Assembly (NCBI GenBank): GCA_917880885.1
Contig: OU862930.1
Span: forward strand, 31,254,040 to 31,318,039
Length of the DNA: 64,000 bases
Source: Limnephilus marmoratus
Taxonomy: Eukaryota > Arthropoda > Insecta > Trichoptera > Limnephilidae
Direction of reading: 5' to 3'
Both the position numbers and the translations under genes were made by a program. Of this stretch, positions 1 to 10,639 are shown piece after piece. The notes below the pieces were generated by a model. That model had not been told where the DNA came from, searched no databases, and saw only the letters and a list, made by a program, of their open reading frames with translations. Position 1 is the first letter of the stretch. Every line of letters starts with the position of its first letter.

Positions 1-99
1 CGCGATATTCGGTTGAGAAGCAAATGTCTTGTACGATCGTCTTACAAAGCATTTTGAAGACAAAACAATCGAAATGAAAAAATGTTTGAGGAGGAAATA

Positions 100-410
100 A
101 ATGACCTTAAGAGAAGCAGTGATTTCTTATGTAAACAGTATATTAAGACCTGCTCTCACGCTTCAAACAAAGGCAGATGTTCACAAAGAAACCAAAATCT
201 TACGAGAGAAGAACAACAAGAAAAACGCCAGAATCTATTCCCTGGAATGTAGATCTGCAGAATAAGAGCAAAAGAATCTCTCCGCCAGCGTGAAAATGGC
301 GGGTGTGGAGTTCCGACCGGGAGAACAACCAACGAAAGCCATACTTCGGGTAGCCAGCTCGCTGGGTCTGCCCCTGTCAAAACGAGATATTTGTATGGGT
401 GATCAAGACC
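100..410 (+). pseudogene. LINE ORF1 / FP25K-like coiled-coil protein, decayed fragment
   Basis: The plus-strand frame reads through about 100 codons with one in-frame stop near 260. It gives a lysine- and glutamate-rich stretch (motif LREKNNKKNARI) that looks like coiled coil, followed by a segment of the form xVKMAGV...ILRVASSLGLPLS. That coiled coil followed by an x-[IV]-x-[IM]-x-G-V segment matches the ORF1 proteins of jockey/CR1-type LINEs and the related baculovirus FP25K-like domain. The match is made from memory of the family, not by a search. The frame runs straight into the transposon at 411 and resumes after 3016. It has no start codon of its own and is 5'-truncated by the window edge or by decay. 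It may instead be a decayed cellular coiled-coil gene. Confidence 0.45.
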
Positions 411-1593
411 AGTAGCGTAGCGAGGAGGGGCGGGGGGGGGCGGACCGCCCCGGGTGCCACCCGAGGGGGGGTGACACTCGAACGGAAATGGAAAAAAATT
501 ACGAAAGTGCAAAATTGCCACAAAACATATTTTACATGTGAACACTGACTGTTATTTAGCTCGGTTGGTCGGGGATTCCCGAAAAAATGTTTTATTTTTT
601 ATTTTCGTTCCTAGCTCGAAGCATTGCTCGATCGGGGATTTCCCCGAAATATTCCTTGAGTAATTCTAATTTCGTTCGTATATTGTGATTGACGTAAACT
701 TGTGAAGTGAATTGTTATCTATTGGCTGACGTGAATTAGTTGTTAGCATTCTGTTAGCGTTTTTATTTGTGCTGATAGATCATTTAAAAAAAACAAGGTA
801 AGTGGATTTGATAGTTCACTTTTATAATAGACGCAAAACTTGAATACAATACACCAGAATCGATTGATAACTGATCTGCATGATTTTTTCTGTATTATAT
901 TGTTTTGTGTACATGAAAAAAATATTTAAGGAATAATAAGTAATTTGGAGGATTTCAGAAAACGTTTTTTAAGAATTCGAAATATGCGTTTTGAATTTGT
1001 TGACGAAGCGCTATTTACACCGATTACCAAGTCAACTGCCGACAGTATTTACACCAAACGATTAGCTGCTTACACTGAGGTAGTTTCATAAGCTAAGGTG
1101 ATTCGCCTACCAAATTTAAAAGCGCCCTCAGATATCGATCAGCTGTCGATTATTTGGATGAGAGGTCACCTTCGCATTACTAGCGCTGTAAATCATAATA
1201 CCTAAATTATTTTATCAAATATTAGATTGGGTATTATCCAAAATCTAGTTTTATGGTTACTAAAAATAAAGATTCTGTACATTTTTAATAATTTAACTAC
1301 ACGTAAAGTATAATTGATAAACTAGTAATCCTTAAACCAGATTTTTTCCTAAGTCCTAATTTTGAAAAATAAAAAGTTTTTTGGTTGGCGTCGTTACGTG
1401 TGTATGGCCTCTTGACGGTGTATTTATTCGTTGACCCGGCCTATACTAATTTCACATTATTTAAAATTTAAGTTAAGAGTGAGTCTGTGTAAGAATCCAA
1501 AAGCTTGAATAAAAGTTACACACGGAACAAGCAAATGGTTTTCCTCTGAATTTTGGAGCGTATGGGGTGCACCTCAAATTTAGAGCTCATCTC

Positions 1594-2044
1594 AAAACTG
1601 GTATCAATTTAAGATTAAATCTGTATTTGGTAACTCGTTTTAATTAAAACTACACCAATAACATGAAAATGGTTTTCCTTCAATATGTGCAGCAAATAGT
1701 ATGAAACTTTCGTATCCTGCAACTCGGGGAATATCTTGCAATAGTGGAAATTAGGAATGGTTTCCTTCGAAATGGGTCCGCAGATGAACAGTTTCAAATG
1801 AAATTTCAAAGGAAACCATTTTCGAGTTCCACGTGCAAGATTTGAAAGATGCAGAATATGTGCTACAAAGATCGGAGTAAAACCATGTTCGTGTACTGCG
1901 TGCATTAATAATCAAAGCTGGGGACTAACACCTTTACCATCTCACAATTGAAATTTCATCGTTACACTCTGAACACAAAACTGGTTTTAACTTAAGAATG
2001 GGTTGTTGAGATTATATTTTCACGCCAGCAAATGATTTTCAAAA
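1594..2044. repeat. Internal direct repeat, copy 1
   Basis: This segment of about 450 bp is repeated at 2344-2795 in the same orientation, offset by about 750 bp. Shared landmarks include GGTAACTCGTTTTAATTAAA, GAAATGGGTCCGCAGATGAA and TTCGAGTTCCACGTGCAAGA. The copies differ by scattered substitutions and short indels. Short open frames in both copies are by-products of the duplication. Confidence 0.8.
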
Positions 2045-2343
2045 AAGACTCCACTCAGAACTTTAGAACGGTTTGAACTTTCTGTGTGTGTTTCCCCAGG
2101 TTGAAAACTGCATCCAGAACTCAAAAATGGTTTTTCTCAGATTTTTGCATCACATAGTATGCAACTTGAAATTTTTAACTGCACTTGGAAAATAAGAATG
2201 GTTTTCCTTCGAAATACGACAGCACATGCATCCGCATTTGGATATTTTTTTGAAATTCTGAACACAAGACTTGTTTTAACTTAAGAAATTATCTTGTAAG
2301 AGTCCACCGGCTTAAATTAAAATTGAACCTTATTAATTTTTTC

Positions 2344-2795
2344 AAAACTGGTTTAAATTTAAGAGTGAATGTATTCGGTAACTCGTTTTAATTAAAACTT
2401 CACCCATAACATGAAAATGGTTTTCCTCCGATATTTGCAGCACGTAGTCTGAAACTTTCATGTTTTGCAATTCGGGGAATATCTTACAACGGTGGAACTC
2501 GGGAATGGTTTCCTTCGAAATGGGTCCGCAGATGAACAGAGTTTCAAATGAAATTTCAAACGAATCCATTTTCGAGTTCCACGTGCAAGATTTGAAAGTT
2601 GCATACTATGTGCTGCAAAGATCGAAGAAAAACCATTTGTGTGTACTGCGTGCATTAATAATTAAAGCTGGGGACTCACTTACACCTTTACTATTTCACA
2701 ATTGAAATTTTATCATTACACTCTGAACACAAAACTGGTTTTAACTTTATGAAGGGTTGTTAAAATTATATTTTCACTCCGGCAAATGATTTTCC
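2344..2795. repeat. Internal direct repeat, copy 2
   Basis: This is the second copy of the repeat at 1594-2044, within the same TIR element. Both copies end with a block around TCTGAACACAAAACTGG. Confidence 0.8.
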
Positions 2796-3026
2796 TCAGA
2801 ATTGACGAGTTGAACAGTGATTGACGGGAACCCGCGAACGGAATTATTACCTATTGATTGTTGAAAATTTTAGTTATTCTGTTAGTGTTTTGAAATTTTT
2901 ATATTTAAGCAGGTCGAAATTTGTGTTTTGAATTTCTCGAAGTAAATTTTAATGGGGGGGGGGGGGGTGACACCACGTTTTCCGCCCCGGGTGCGACCCA
3001 TGCTAGCTACGCCACTGATCAAGACC

Positions 3027-3568
3027 CAGGATTGCAGACGGAAAGCCCCTGACAAATCCACAGCAAAAAACAAGTAGATCGATGCTCTCTCTAAAAAAAT
3101 GCGGCCAAAACCTAAAAAACAAATTCTCCCATTTACCTCAGTGAAGTGCTCTCACCTTATTTCTAGGAACTTTTGTGGGAAACGGTTAAAGAAACCCTCT
3201 ACCAATTCGTGTGGTTTAAATCTAGCAAATAGCTTGTCCGCAAAGCAACTAGGAAATTTTTTCGAAATCAAAAAAAAAAGATCTGAAAAAAATGGGGAAA
3301 CAAACGTAGGTACCTATATGCCTTAAATAGGGTTTCAACATTAATTTATTTATTTTAGACACGATAAAAAAATTTCTACCATGAGTAAGAGAATGAATCA
3401 TTGTAAATACCCCTCCGAGAACATGAATAACAGCGTAAGGTTCAAGAATTAGAAAGTTTTTCTCCAGTGTGTGTGCGTAAGTGCTCTATTAATAATGATT
3501 TGTCAGAGCAGGAGTAGTTACAATGGTAACATAAATGAGGTTTTTCTCCATGTAGAGAGAGGTTTTTC
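3027..3568. other. Intergenic stretch; unrecognised 75-codon frame
   Basis: The plus strand has a lysine-rich open frame at 3099-3326 that I do not recognise. The rest is AT-rich. The part from about 3400 to 3568 resembles more decayed zinc-finger coding sequence on the minus strand, with finger-like fragments past the stop of the gene at 3569. No other gene is visible. Confidence 0.35.
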
Positions 3569-4776
3569 TCAATTGTGGGTGAGTAAGTGCCTTGATAACG
3601 ATGATTTGCGTGAGCAGGAAAAGCTACAATAAGAACATGAATGAGGTTTTTCTCCAGTGTGGGTGAGTAAGTGGCTTTTTAACGCTGACTTGTCAGAGCA
3701 AGAGTAGTTACAATGGGAACAGGTTTCAGGTTTTTCTCCAGTGTGGGTACGTAAGTGCTTTGTCAACGTTGACTTGTTTGAGAAGGTGTAGTAACATAAG
3801 GAACATACATGAGGATTTTCTCCAGTATGGGAACGAATGTGACTTTTTAAATGTCTCTTTTGAGAGCATGAAAAGTTACAGTAGCAACACGAATAAGGTT
3901 TTATACCAGCATGGGTGCGTAAGTGTATTGTTAAACTTGCTTTGTATGAAAAAGAGGAGTTACATTGGGAACATGAATGAGGTTTGTCTTGGGTATGCGT
4001 GCGTAAGTGCCTTGCTAAGGCTGATATGTCTGAGCAGGAGTAATTACAATGGCAACATACATAAGGTTTTTCTCCAGTGTGGGTGCGTAAGTGCCTTATT
4101 AACGCTGACTTCCCTGAGCAGGAGTAGTTACAATGGGAACAAGAAAATGGTTTTGCTCCAGAATGCGAAAGAATGTGCTTTTTTAAATGACCCTTTTGAG
4201 AACACGAATAGCTACAATAAGAGCATGGATAAGGTTTCATACCAGCATGCGTACGTACGTGCCTTGTTAAACTTGATTTGTGTGAACAGGAGAAGTTACA
4301 ATGGGAACATGAAAAAGGTTTTTCTCCAGTATGGGTGCGTAAGTGCTTTGCTAAATCTGCTTTGCGTGAGCCGGAGTACTTACAATGGGAACACGAATGA
4401 GGTTTTTCTCCGGTATGAGTGCGTAAGTGTACTGTTAAATGTGCCTTGCGTGAGAAAGAGTAGTTACAATGGGTACATGAATGAGTTTTTTCTCCAGTAT
4501 GTGTGCGTAAGTGCCTTGTTAACGCTGATTTGTATGAACTGGAGTATTTACAATGGGAACATGCATGAGGTTTTTCTCCACTATGTCTAAGAATGTGATT
4601 TTTTAAATGATCTTTTCGAGAATACGAGTAGCTGCAGTAGGAACATGAATATGGTTTTAGACCCTTATGGATGCGTAAATGCACGTTTAAATTTGATTTT
4701 TCTGAGCAGGAGAAGAAACATTGGGAACATGAATAAGGTTTTACTCCAGGGTGCATCTTCAGGTCCGTTATCATGC
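3569..4776 (-). CDS. Zinc-finger gene 1, terminal exon: 14 tandem C2H2 fingers
   Basis: The exon starts after a polypyrimidine tract and AG at 4778-4777 and ends at a stop at 3569-3571. The in-frame ATG at 4774 is not the translation start; upstream exons at 4873-5028 and 7290-7443 join in phase. The joined coding length is 1518 bases (505 residues), with every junction in phase 1. The exon encodes 14 consecutive fingers of the form C-x2-C-x12-H-x3-H with TGEKP-type linkers. Most fingers carry an extra cysteine four residues after the second zinc-binding one (CSHCNYSCS). Helix positions -1, 2, 3 and 6 differ from finger to finger, while position 1 is nearly always lysine. The likely role is nuclear sequence-specific DNA binding; the target is unknown. 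No disabling mutation is seen. Confidence 0.9.
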
Positions 4777-4872
4777 CTGAAAAAGATGGTAAATAAAGCT
4801 CAATAAGTATGTAGATGTCTAACGAAACGAGAAAATTATTAAAACTATTTCAGACATAAAAATTTATTTTAC

Positions 4873-5028
4873 CTGCAGCAGTCTCGATAATACTTTTAGT
4901 GTGCTCTAAGCATTCCTTTTTTACATCTGGTAGGTCTGTGTCTATTTCCGTATAAGGGATTGCCTTTCCATCTTCTTCTCGGGGTCCTGGTTCTGCCTTG
5001 ATGGGAACAGTCTCCACCTTAATGCTTC
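4873..5028 (-). CDS. Zinc-finger gene 1, middle exon: acidic peptide with I-K-x-E motifs
   Basis: A pyrimidine-rich acceptor (TTATTCCAG) ends at 5029 and a GTAAAA donor follows 4873. The 156-bp exon is symmetrical (phase 1 on both sides), so it can be skipped or duplicated without breaking the frame. It encodes two I-K-x-E motifs (SIKVE, PIKAEP), an acidic middle and the motif DLPDVKKECLE. The same plan is found in the first exon at 7290-7443, which suggests exon duplication. I-K-x-E fits the SUMO-attachment consensus, so a role in repression or nuclear-body targeting is plausible but inferred. Confidence 0.75.
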
Positions 5029-5075
5029 CTGGAATAACAAAACAAAATAATACATTGATAAAATATGTGATGACA

Positions 5076-6236
5076 TGTAAAGCGGGCTACAGACCTTCAG
5101 TTTTAACTGTACAGTTTAACTGTACAGATAAATCGTAGGTCCATACAGCCTACACACATTCAAGTAAAACTGCGAGATCTTTCAGTTTTTATCAACAATG
5201 GCCTCCATAGACGACCCTTTAGCCGTTACAGGGCTAAAGATGTATTAAAAGAAACTGAGCCTATTAAAAGAAAAATTAAAGGGATTTTTTTTTTTTTTAA
5301 CGCACCAGATTTAAATGTTCGGGTTAAATTTTCCCCCCAAAAAACAAAAAAAACAAAAAAGGGAAAAAAAAGGGAAACTAAACCCTTTCATACATTTCCC
5401 CAAATGATTATCTAGTGAATCCACGCTATGCAATTGCACTATATAAGTATTATAAATACAAAACAATACAAGAACAACATGTCAACCTACTAGACACCAA
5501 ATGGGAATATAATTCACCGACTCCAGATATTTTCATATCAGAGGGTTCGGCTCTGTGGCATTTCTAATTGAACCTATAAATCCTACTGATCCCTCAATAT
5601 AAATATTTAAAAAATCTTTTGTAATCCTACGTGTATTTTAAATTACTGATTTTTGCATTTTTATATACAAATTCTTTGACAAATCTAATATGCTTAAATT
5701 TTGAATCAGATTCCTAGGTATTATGCCAGTGGCCGAAATAACAAATGGTAATATTTTTATAGTCCGAGAATGCCAAATTCTTTTAATCTCATTTCCTAAA
5801 TCTGTGTATTTTCTTATTTTTTCAGAAACAGTTTTTTGAATATTACAGGAATTTGGAATAGCTACATCAATGATATAAGTTTTTTTTTTAATTTTGTCAT
5901 GTAAAACTATGTCAGGTCTATTATGACTAATTGTTCTGTCTGTTAGAAATGAATTAAATGAATTCTTTGTATTAAATGAGAAATTTGTATTAATTTAATG
6001 GGTGTATTAAAAGTAACTGCGACAAAACTGACGAAACTGTACAGTTTTCGACTTCACACTGTCAGTTGTAACTGCACAGTTCTAACTGTACAGATTTATC
6101 TATTCGTATTTTTATTAGATCTCAGTTAAACTGTACAGTTCTACTTTTGTCCTACACGCCTAGCGATTTATCTGTACAGTTCGACTGTACAGATAAACTG
6201 TACAGTTAAAACTGAAGGTCTGTAGCCCGCTTTACA
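5076..6236. mobile_element. MITE with about 42-bp TIRs, split by an R4-like insertion
   Basis: The sequence starting TGTAAAGCGGGCTACAGACC at 5076 reappears as its reverse complement ending at 6236. The match covers about 42 bases, including the subterminal ACTGTACAGTT repeats. Inside, ACTGTACAG-type short repeats recur near both ends. The middle is occupied by an R4-like retrotransposon fragment at about 5258-6002. Without that insert the element would be about 0.4 kb. No clear target duplication longer than 3 bp is visible. It lies in the long first intron of zinc-finger gene 1. Confidence 0.8.
5285..5946 (-). mobile_element. 5'-truncated copy of the R4-like retrotransposon (3' end only)
   Basis: Read on the minus strand, this is the 3' end of the element whose full copy lies at 21841-25770. 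It includes the poly-A tail, the 3' UTR and the final 140 or so codons, with high identity and only scattered substitutions and small indels. The homology stops near 5946. A 17-base direct repeat of the form TGTATTAAAAG-x-AACTG lies at 5241-5257 and 6003-6019 (one mismatch) and is probably the target-site duplication. The insertion went into a pre-existing MITE, so it is younger than the MITE. Confidence 0.85.
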
Positions 6237-7200
6237 CAAAATTTGTTATCGGTCGGTGTTATTATCTAATATTTATTTGTATTTGTTGTTGGATTGAATT
6301 GCACTATCCTCTCCACATCCTGTAATAAAACATTACAAACATTATATAAAAGGCAAATGCTGATAAGCTACTTGCAATAATTTAGCGAGTACAAACTTCT
6401 TTTGCATATACATCTAAATATCTAATAGGTATTTTATGTTGGCGTATAACCGAAATATATTATAAGTCATTTTTATTTTCTTATAGGGGAAATAAATATT
6501 AAAAATAGAATTTAAATAAAGACTTAGTAACTCTAGAATTGCTGTTGCTGCATGAGCAGTTAATACTGGTTATTTCCAGATGGCCAACAGTTGTCCGGTA
6601 AATAACCATGAGATATTATCACCATAAGAGCAATATTTTGATTTTTTTCCAAAGTTGTGAACATTTTTGAATTGCAAACTTTTAGGCCAATAGTATTTTA
6701 GAAAAAGTAAAAAAAAGCCGTTTGTATAATACGATAGAGAAGTTATCAAGAAGGGAAGGGAATAAGATTTGAACTAACTTAACTCAATGTAAGTACTTAA
6801 ATCCCAGAGATTAAGTTGAAGTGCTTGAAATTTATTCGGCAAAAAATCCAAAATATTATCGAGGTTGGTAGAGATTACAAGTTGCTTCATTTAAGTCATC
6901 GTAAGGTTTACAATAAGTACATATTTAACTGATGTTAACACTATTGGAGGCTCATAGCTATTCAGACGCTGGGCGAGCTAACAGTCCCAGAACCGAGCAC
7001 TCTACCTTAAGATATCGGTAGCCCGTAACCGTTAGTGCATTAAACACGAATGACGACAGAGGATACTCTTCTAAGGTACTAGATAACTGACATCTGTCGA
7101 GACATCGAAAAACTACATATATCTATCTATATCAACGAATTCTGTTGAAGGATATTGAAACTAGTCTAGTCCTTTATACTTCACTTACTATACCACAGGA
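6237..7200. other. Intron 1 of zinc-finger gene 1, remaining part
   Basis: This stretch is AT-rich with no coding signal. At about 6292-6340 it contains ATTGCACTATCCTC followed by CCACATCCTG and an A-rich tail. This matches the 3' end of the LINE at 20780-21665 and marks a short 5'-truncated LINE tail. Confidence 0.5.
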
Positions 7201-7289
7201 GTAGGCAGAGGTGATAGACCACTACATAGCTTTGTCTCGGGGCACACTCCTTTCCAAATTCCCTTTTATACATCGTGCATCTAACTTAC

Positions 7290-7443
7290 TAGTTGGTTGA
7301 ACACTCTCGGCGTCCTGCAAACATTCCTTCTTCAGATCCGGGAGGTGGATTTCTATACTGGTACACGCCATTTCACCTGAGCCTTCTTCCTGTGACTCTG
7401 GTTCAGTCTTGATGGAAACACTCTCTGGGTTGGGAAGATCCAT
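7290..7443 (-). CDS. Zinc-finger gene 1, first coding exon
   Basis: The ATG at 7443 opens a frame beginning MDLPNPESVSIKTEPESQ; the exon ends at 7290 before a GTAAGT donor, in phase 1. The peptide carries SIKTEP, an acidic centre and DLPDLKKECLQ-type residues (here HLPDLKKECLQ). It parallels the middle exon at 4873-5028 and the exons of gene 3. Joining it to 4873-5028 and 3569-4776 keeps one frame. The intron to the next exon is about 2.3 kb and holds the MITE and R4-like nest. The 5' UTR and promoter were not identified. Confidence 0.8.
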
Positions 7444-7741
7444 GGCGTTGCTGTGATAGCGTCTAGTTAGTCTAAACTAAAAACAAAGGAGGCCTGTAAC
7501 AAAACCTTTTTGTTCAAACAACAAGTTCACTTCAAAATAAAACCCAAGTTTACTCAATATACGTATTTTTTTTCAAGTGCTCCTGGTTTTCACCTTTCAT
7601 AGGTAATTCTATGCCAGGCTGAACAACCCAAATTGCACAACGGCTTGCAATGACGACTTCAAATTTTTCCAAGGGTCGCACAGTTAATGTTTGAACAAGA
7701 GGTTTGTTAGCACATCGATCATTTCTGATTTTTCTGTTTCC

Positions 7742-7783
7742 AGATTTTCGATTGAGTTTCTAGAGAAACTCAATCGAAAATCT
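7742..7783. repeat. Near-perfect 42-bp palindrome
   Basis: Two 20-bp arms (AGATTTTCGATTGAGTTTCT and its exact complement) are separated by 2 bases. No gene or element boundary is recognised here. It is upstream of zinc-finger gene 1. Confidence 0.85.
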
Positions 7784-7928
7784 TGAAATATTAGAATATT
7801 GCCCTTATTTAATTAAATATTACAATTAGAGGTTTTACTCATAAAGTTAAAAATAATAACTTGATGAAAGAATTAATATCATTAAATCTCATAGAATACC
7901 TACTTATTTACGACTAATGACTAATTGC

Positions 7929-8225
7929 GGTAAATATTCGGAACAAACGTCAACGGTTATGTAACGGGATTGTGTATGTTATCTTTACTTTAAAAAACAG
8001 CCTACGTTTTTGAATGGTTTGTCTGGCAAAGCAGAATTTGTGTAGCGGGCTTGTGTATATTATCTTAATTTTAAAAGTTTTATAAAAAAAAAGTGCGTAT
8101 TAACCGTTGACGTTTGTTCCGAACTGCAAACAGAGGGATTTGACAGTGTGAAAGCAAATTTTCAATTTACGTAAATAAAATTAAAAATGTAACATTTTCA
8201 ACCTCCCCGAATGCAAATAGGGTAA
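7929..8225 (+). mobile_element. MITE family A, truncated copy
   Basis: The copy begins GGTAAATATTCGGAACAAAC, as do the copies at 29173-29552 and inside 26980-27579. It follows them through AACAGCCTACGTTTTT and on to CAACCTCCCC. The right terminus is missing, so it is truncated at about 8225. No coding capacity. Confidence 0.8.
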
Positions 8226-8263
8226 ATTTTTGGGATTGGTGGCCAAGGCTATTACGAATAATT

Positions 8264-8298
8264 TTTAGGTAAAAGCGAGTATCTCGCTTTTACCTAAA
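8264..8298. repeat. 16-bp-arm hairpin
   Basis: TTTAGGTAAAAGCGAG at 8264-8279 is followed by TAT and then its exact complement at 8283-8298. It lies just beyond the truncated MITE A copy. It could be an old element end or a DNA hairpin; no function is assigned. Confidence 0.8.
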
Positions 8299-8544
8299 GT
8301 GCGTGTAGTTGGTAATAGAGATGCTTTCTGAGAATTCGTAGATGTGTTCAACTGAATGGAATATAGACACTAAATCCCGGCAGAAGCCACGTTCGGTGTC
8401 GCCAAATGATGAAATACCACAATTATTCAGAATTAAAATGTTGCTTGAAACGGCATAAAAAGAGCAATATGTCAGAAACGAAAGAAAATCTTTAAACCTT
8501 GGTGATTTAAGCGCCCTTGAGCAAAAACGTTACATACTTTAGAC

Positions 8545-8715
8545 GGAGGCGTCTACTAATAAATATCTACAGAAATTCCAAAAACTGAAAAAATCGAACT
8601 AATATCTACGAGAACCAAAGTGTTGACGAATATCTACAGCTCAAACTGTTGACTAATATCTATGAGAACCAAAGTGTTGACGAATATATACAGCTCAAAC
8701 TGCTGACTAATTTGC
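8545..8715. mobile_element. Fragment of the TAATATCTAC-periodic MITE
   Basis: The block starts with GGAGGCGTCTACTAATA-type sequence and repeats AATATCTAC about every 30-40 bases. It matches the right end (reverse complement) of the 8-bp-TSD element at 46959-47389. The other terminus is not found here. Confidence 0.7.
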
Positions 8716-9149
8716 TTTTAATATGTGATAACGACCGTAAATTAACAATGAATAGACTTATGCACCTAAACTCGTATGTAACTCGTAACCTGGTTGTTGT
8801 TGTGTAGCTCAATGTGTTATAACGCCAAACTGTTTAAAACTGATCAAGCAAGTGTTAAGCGATATACTTTTATAATGAAGAGGCACCGATCAGGAGCTTA
8901 GTAGTTAAGTAGTCAATATAAAAAGAACCTACTCACGCCGAGATGAAGCACGGAAGTCGTTGAAGAAACGTCACTACAAAAGTAGAAGTACCTGAATTTT
9001 AAAAACTTTGATATAGAAATGTGATCGTAACTGAAATAATCTCATATAATATAAATTTAACACTTATCGTGCAGTTTATAGGATGTTACAAATAGAAATG
9101 CGGATCAACAATCACTTCGTGGCAAGAAAGCAAAGGATACGCCATAAAT
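8716..9149. other. AT-rich spacer without recognised gene
   Basis: No long frame, repeat family or RNA gene is recognised here. The last 24 bases before the hAT-like element resemble a segment at 26593-26616. Confidence 0.4.
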
Positions 9150-9817
9150 AAACCAATCAGTGTTACCGAAACCAAAACTTCAAAATCGGGAGAATTTTCG
9201 CCTAAAAATCGGGAGAAATCGGGAGAAAACGGAAAAAATTTGAAGAAATCGGAAGATGACTAGAATTATTTTAGTAAAACTTCTCCCTTGTCAATAATTC
9301 GAATCCTTTTTATTATTGCGAAGCAGAACCTTAACAAAAAACGAAAAACCGCTGCGGCTGCGCCGTCAATCCGATTACTGTAGATGTTGCCTGTGGAATA
9401 ACGCAATTTTCCCTAACGTTCAACGGGGACTTATTTCACGTCTGGCAACTCAGCACGAAATTTTGTGAACTGTCACCCGTCACTTAACGATACGCCAAAT
9501 TCATTTAATACCTACTTTCTTTATAAGTGAACGACATTCATATAAGTAACAATCTTTTAATCAATAAGTAATAATTTTAATTTTATAAGGGAACCTATAA
9601 ACCACCTCATGGGCTTTTTCAAAACACCCCTCACCTGGCGACAGATACTTGATAACGATACACTGTTTAGTAATCCTTTATCGAAATACCTACTAATATC
9701 TCAGTCTAATCATCAAAAACAAAAAGAAAGTGCATGGACCATATTAAAATTGTTATTGAAATTATTACTGTTATGAAATACTTATGAGTTATATTAGATT
9801 TAAATTTAACCATTAAA

Positions 9818-10580
9818 CATTTTCATGTTCCGACTGCAACTATTCTTTTTCTTAAAAGGAACATTTAAAAGTCCACAAGCCGTGTCATAGTGGAGAAAAA
9901 CCCTTTTCGTGTTCTGACTGCAACTATTCATGTTCTTGAAAGTCACAATTTAATATTCACAATTCAATGTGGAGAAAAACCGTTTTATGTTCCGATTGCA
10001 ACTATTCATGTTCTTATAAAGAACATTTAAAAGTTCACAAGCCGTCTCACAGTGGAGAAAACCTTTTACATGTTCCGACTGCAACTATTCATGTCCTCGA
10101 AAGTGACAATTTTTATATCATCAACAAGCCGTCTCGCAGTGGAAAAAACCTTTTGTATGTTCCGATTGCAATTATTTATGTGCTAAAAAGGAGACTTTAA
10201 AAACTCACAAGTGAACTCATAGTGGAGAAAAACCATTTTCATGTTCCGACTGCAACTATTCACGTTCTCAAAAGGAATATTTAAAAGTCCACAAGCCGTC
10301 TCACAGTGGAGAAAACCTTTTACATGTTCCGTCTGACACAATTAATGTTCTCGAAAGTGACAATTTAAAATCCACATGCTGACTCACTGTGGAGAAAAAC
10401 CTTTCTTATGTTCCGACTGCAACTATTCATCTTCTCAAAAGGAACATTGAGAAGTCCACAAGCCGTCTCACAGTGAAAATAACCTTTTTCATATTCCGAC
10501 TGCAACTATTCATGTTCTCAAACGGAACATTTAAAAGTCCGCAAGCCGTCTCACAGGGGAAAAAACCTTTTTTAATGAAT
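9818..10580 (+). pseudogene. Decayed C2H2 zinc-finger array captured inside the hAT-like element
   Basis: About nine finger remnants recur at 83-85-bp spacing, each starting near TGTTCCGACTGCAACTATTC (Cys-Ser-Asp-Cys-Asn-Tyr-Ser). Examples lie near 9827, 9910, 9988, 10070, 10243, 10410 and 10493. Each unit keeps a recognisable CSDCNYSCS...H...HSGE pattern, but almost every one is frameshifted or stopped. The motif matches zinc-finger gene 3 best (CSDCNYS, HSGEKPF). The spacing departs from the 84 bp expected for 28 residues because of indels. It lies wholly within the hAT-like terminal repeats. It cannot encode a long protein. Confidence 0.85.
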
Positions 10581-10639
10581 GTTTGAAGTTTAATCCTTGC
10601 CAAAATGTTAACCTAAAAAATTGCTTTAAATATGTTGTG

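Larger units (their letters stand above)
411..3016. mobile_element. 2.6-kb TIR DNA transposon with 10-bp target-site duplication
   Basis: The 10-mer GATCAAGACC occurs at 401-410 and again at 3017-3026. Between the copies the sequence begins AGTAGCGTAGCGAG and ends CTAGCTACGCCACT, so the ends are inverted repeats of about 14 bp. Just inside each end lie G/C runs and the shared motif CCGCCCCGGGTG. No transposase frame is visible; the inside consists of internal duplications, so this is a non-autonomous element. A 10-bp duplication would fit Mutator-type transposition, but the superfamily cannot be assigned from these ends alone. The element sits inside a LINE ORF1-like remnant. Confidence 0.8.

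Noticed and set aside
156..545. Minus-strand frame of 129 codons with proline-rich stretch
   Set aside because: It crosses the transposon end at 411, and the proline run is the G/C tract of the terminal region.
1615..2705. Several frames of 60-100 codons on both strands
   Set aside because: They arise from the 450-bp direct repeats of a non-coding transposon and match no known domain.
3760..4590. Plus-strand frame of 276 codons
   Set aside because: It is the antisense shadow of the zinc-finger exon; its periodicity comes from the 84-bp finger repeat.
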